Assembly: GCA_026225945.1 (NCBI GenBank)
Contig: JAMJFZ010001258.1
Coordinates: forward strand, 7,088,501 to 7,152,500
Direction of reading: 5' to 3'
Length of the DNA stretch: 64,000 nucleotides
From: Cricetomys ansorgei
Taxonomy: Eukaryota; Chordata; Mammalia; Rodentia; Nesomyidae
Shown here: one piece after another, positions 60,615 to 64,000 of the stretch
Layout: the number at the start of each line of letters is the position of its first letter
Numbering within the stretch: position 1 is the first letter of the stretch
Translations under genes and position numbers: made by a program
Notes under the pieces: model-generated
The model's input: only the letters and a program-made list of their open reading frames with translations
The model's database searches: none
What the model was told of the DNA's origin: nothing

Positions 60615-63009
60615 CATCTTGAAGAGAGAGGCCATTAGAAAATGATCTGCCTTCCATCTGATTTTCTTGCCATCCAGAATGCAGACCAGTTTTGCAGGAA
60701 CACCCCATACAGTTCAAAGAGTCTGTCCACATGCACATACAAGCCAGTTATTTAAGATAGCTGACATCTCAGCTCTTCCCTGCGGAGACTGACAGCTCTA
60801 CTCCCTACAGAGACCGACAGTAGTGGTAAGTATAAATATACATACTGGGACTCAGCGGAAGGCCCTGCCTCCCCTTCCTTCATCTTCGAAACCCTCTCAC
60901 TGTGGGCATGAGACATGCTTAGTGTCCTACACCACAAACTCAAGCAGGGCTTGAGGTGAGGGAAAATTACAAGACCCCCATCTTCAAATGACCAGGTCCC
61001 AGAGAACCACGTTGGCTGAAGCTCAGTGCCTCTGTAGATACCATCACACCCTTCCTCCTCACGAGTCATTCCGCAGTGTACTTCTTGGCTCTCTGTCAGG
61101 TCTCATGACTCCTCGGTAATGGAGTCCAATTATGTGGGTCACTGTCGGCAGATGCAGACCCGGCTAATTAAGAAGCCACATTTGGTTGTGAGCATCCTTA
61201 TCTCTGCTAGGTATGCAGATCCGCTGTCAAGGAAAACAGTCAAGTCCGGGGCAAAGCCAGGCAGGGCCTGTAAAGTAAGACTAAGGGAGACTGTCCTGTG
61301 GGACCGCCTCCTCTGAGCTCGAGCCAGCTCTCCGCTTGTAAAACTGCACCTCCTCCGGAGTTCTTTTCTGTCCCTATAATGGCTTCCACTCCCGAGGAGG
61401 ACGGACATGAAGCTGGAAAGGAGAGAGGCTCGAGCGTCTCATCAGCCCAGCTCTCCTGTTCAGAATTCCAGGCAGAAGCCCCCATGAACACAGCCTATGC
61501 AGGGTGGCGCTGAGATCAGAATGGGCCTGGCCATTTCCCCTAGTGGTTGCTTGGGAAATGATCTAAATACAAGACCTTCATTTGCTTCGTTTATTTTTCT
61601 TGTCATGTTGCTTGGGCGAACTCCTCTGGGGAGATGCTGGAGACAGCAGCGGGGAGTGTCCGCACTTCGTTTCTGACTCTAATTGGTGATTCTAAGGTTT
61701 CCCTTCGGTGTGCATGTGACGCTGGTCATGGGAGTTCACTGCCCATATGCTCTCAGATAGCAACTTCCCAACCAATAAGCTCCTTCAAAGCAAAGCCTAC
61801 CTCGCATATATCTTTCCACACTATGTCAAAAACTCACTTTATGCTAGGTGTCTACATGAAAGGTTTACTACTGTACTTCTAAATGCTATGGTTGTAGTGT
61901 TGGTTTGTTATTGATACCATTTCTTTTCTGACCTCAGCAATTATGGAAGATGTTGGGGAAACATTTGGGCAGATGATTGCATGATGAATATTCTGTAAGG
62001 CTTGTGTAGGTGTGTATGTGTGTGTCAAAATTAACTTTGTGGCAACAGAAGCTCATTTAGCCAGGCTCTGAGGTTTCATGGGGGTGGGGGCAGAAGGATT
62101 TTGGCTTTTAAAAAGCAAATTATTTTAGGGACTTGGGATTTGACTCCCCCTGGAGACTGCTAGTCTCCCCCCCTCTCCTTTCATGCTTATCTTGTATGAA
62201 TAAGAACCAATTGCGGGGTTAGCTGGCCCCTCACAGGGGTCACTGACTTTCTCAGATACGAGGAGCTGCTCCTCTGTACAGATAAAGGAAGAGGCTGATC
62301 ACATGGTTCATTTGGAATAATGCCACACACCTCTAGCTTCTCAGGGAGAACGCAGTTCCTGGGAATGCAGCCTGCACAATCCCCCTGAGGCTGTGCACAC
62401 ACCACTACCAGGAATTCCATTCCGTCCTGATGAGAAAAGAAAGCCAAGTCACAGTGTTGGCTTCCTGCATAGGCTCAAGGTCTCCTCGGGAGCTCCTGCT
62501 CCCTATTGCAGAGTTCAAAACACTGGCTGAGGTGGAAAAATGCAGGTAGCTAACTCTTAGTTGACACAACAGGAAAGACGACTGGGGCCAGGTCTCAAAG
62601 ACACTGACATCCCCACTTGAAACTCTCCTCGGCTTGTCCAAGCAAACAGTTGGAAAGACAGAACCCAGGACCAAGACCGTACAGCCCAGTGAAATCAGAG
62701 CCAGTGGAAGGGTTTGCCTTGCCTCACCAGCAAAGCACGAAAAGGCCAGGGACAGGAGAGCCTGGCTCTGAGGGGTGGAAGTCAGAGGCTGGGGCTTGAG
62801 CCTTTCAGCCTCAGCCCTCCTGCTCACTTGCTTTGTCTTCATGGGTAATCCTTCAAGCTCCAAGTATCTGATCTACAAAGTCAGCGTCCATAATCCTGAG
62901 AGCTATTCCATCATGGACCGAGAGAGAGGGGACAGCTGGATTAATTCCTGGAAAGTCTCAAGGTCACTGAAGGGCTTCAAAGTCCCTGGGTGGTTATTTG
63001 TTTACGAGT

Positions 63010-63308
63010 GTGTGTGTGTGTGTGGTGTGTGTGTGTACACGTGTGGTGCGTAAGGGGGTGTGGTGTGCACATGCCACAGTGCACTTGTAGAAGGCAGAGC
63101 AGAGGACAACTCTCAGGTGCGGTCCTTGCCTTTCCATCTTTTGAGATGGGAGGATTCTCTTTTCTGACACCCCATCACCCAGAGGTCTGTGATTACAGAT
63201 GCTCGCGCTGCTGAGCCCGGCATTTAACGAGAGTTATGGAGATCTGAACTCACGCCCTCAGGCTTGCGCAGCACGCACTGTTACCTACTGAGCCATCTCT
63301 GCAGACTG
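63010..63308 (-). mobile_element. B4-type SINE (antisense) with TG head
   Basis: TG repeat, then 'agagcagaggacaactctc', 'gtgattacagatgctcgcg', 'gatctgaactcacgccctc' and 'tactgagccatctctgcag' give an antisense B4. Confidence 0.75.
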
Positions 63309-63895
63309 AACGATTGGTTTTCAGCACAGGGGTAAGTGAGACAATGGGATCTACCTCTAGCCGGGCTCTCCTGAGCAGACGACGCATGTGCCCGTAAGTG
63401 CACTCCCTGTCATGTTATTAAAATCCCTTTTATCACTGACGGCCTGTGCCGGGACAGCCAGCCCCATAGGGGACGAGCACGCTCGCCATTGCAAATGCCC
63501 GTGTTACTGCAGCACCCTTCCAAACACCTCTTAATACCCACCCACCGCTCCAGACCCAAAGTTCCAGAAAGCCACCGGAGTGCCTCGCAAAGAGTGTGCA
63601 CATCACTGCCCTATACACCTCAGTGGCTCCTCTGTGCCACGCCCAGATTTCTCAGAAAGGAATCCGCTTACTGGCATCCGTCTTCCCCTTCTCTCCCAGC
63701 AGCCCCTCCCAGTCGGTCACTCTGGCCACCCACACATACTCAGACACACCATGGACCTTTCTGGCCTTGAACCGTATCACGAGTCGCTCGGGATGTTAGT
63801 GGGATGCATGTCTCTCTTCCCAGGCGCCTGTGGCCCCTGCACCTTGTCTTCTTTTAGTCCTGTCCCACAATGCCTTTCGTGTGGTTCCAAGAATA

Positions 63896-64000
63896 TGAAA
63901 TGAAGACCAAACAACATGGTTCAACCTTGAAATCATTATGCGTGGTGGAAGAAGCCATCCGCAAAACCCATCTACTGGGTGACTCCATTTATACGAACTA
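63896..64000 (+). mobile_element. Ancient L1M 3' fragment, cut by window edge
   Basis: 'ttcaaccttgaaatcattat', 'ggtggaagaagccatccgc' and 'gactccatttatacgaa' match old L1 3' ends, as does the copy at 24070-24485. It continues past the edge. Confidence 0.6.

Larger units (their letters stand above)
28103..64000 (-). other. Rbm20: Rbm20 intron 1, 3' part
   Basis: At least 35.9 kb of intron 1 lies here; its donor is outside. The acceptor at exon 2 has a good tract (CTCTTGTCTCCCTGCAG). The interval is a mosaic of SINEs, old LTR and DNA-transposon relics, microsatellites and unique stretches. Stretches of more than 300 bp with no recognised element include 28510-29820, 31310-32190, 35000-35740, 36830-38300, 38400-39110, 41090-42260, 42570-43115, 43280-44045, 45500-49120, 49990-50520, 50660-51755, 53450-54900, 55200-56090, 56540-57060, 57460-58500, 58970-59750 and 60620-63000. 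I see no exon, RNA gene or alternative first exon that I can support. Confidence 0.85.

Noticed and set aside
28103..64000. Search for Rbm20 exon 1 or a nested gene
   Set aside because: No Met-initiated block ending in AA before a donor that could join exon 2, and no proline-rich RBM20 N-terminus, was found. Exon 1 must lie outside.

Overview
This window is mammalian nuclear DNA from a muroid rodent (mouse/rat/hamster group). It holds one protein-coding gene on the minus strand, Rbm20, the cardiac and skeletal-muscle splicing regulator RNA-binding motif protein 20. The host call rests on dense rodent SINEs (B1, B2/B3, B4/ID-B1 composites) and long TG/CA microsatellites. Classical ID elements are scarce, which argues weakly against rat, but I cannot fix the species.

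Layout in gene order, right to left: 28103-64000 is the 3' part of a very large intron 1 (exon 1 lies beyond the right edge). Then come exon 2 (27010-28102), exon 3 (25476-25537), exon 4 (23894-23985), exon 5 (23157-23251), exon 6 (11050-11193), exon 7 (8721-8852), exon 8 (2611-2690) and the 5' part of exon 9 (1-664, running off the left edge). All junctions have GT/AG signals and compatible phases. Joined, they give 787 uninterrupted codons: a Leu/Gln-rich N-terminal region, a matrin/U1-type zinc finger split over exons 2 and 3, one RRM split over exons 6 and 7, and the RS region with an intact RSRSP core in exon 9. I see no frameshift or premature stop. Exon numbers follow the human gene, as I remember it.

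The rest is intron, about 96% of the window. It contains B1, B2/B3 and B4 SINEs, old MIR copies, several old L1 3' fragments, a Tigger-type DNA transposon fossil, MER5-like hAT fossils, LTR remnants (one apparently inserted inside a B1), simple repeats and a few minisatellites. The larger stretches where I recognise no repeat are 12480-14235, 18550-20160, 45500-49100 and 61080-62990. No second gene, structural RNA gene or CRISPR array is supported.

I found no undescribed multi-gene system. The points most worth checking concern Rbm20 RNA itself: a tandem NAGNAG acceptor at exon 6, a repeated UCUU-bearing 10-mer at both ends of the 62-nt exon 3, an intronic CUG tract in the transcript, a three-copy minisatellite in intron 2, and a few unique intron 1 blocks that could be muscle regulatory elements.
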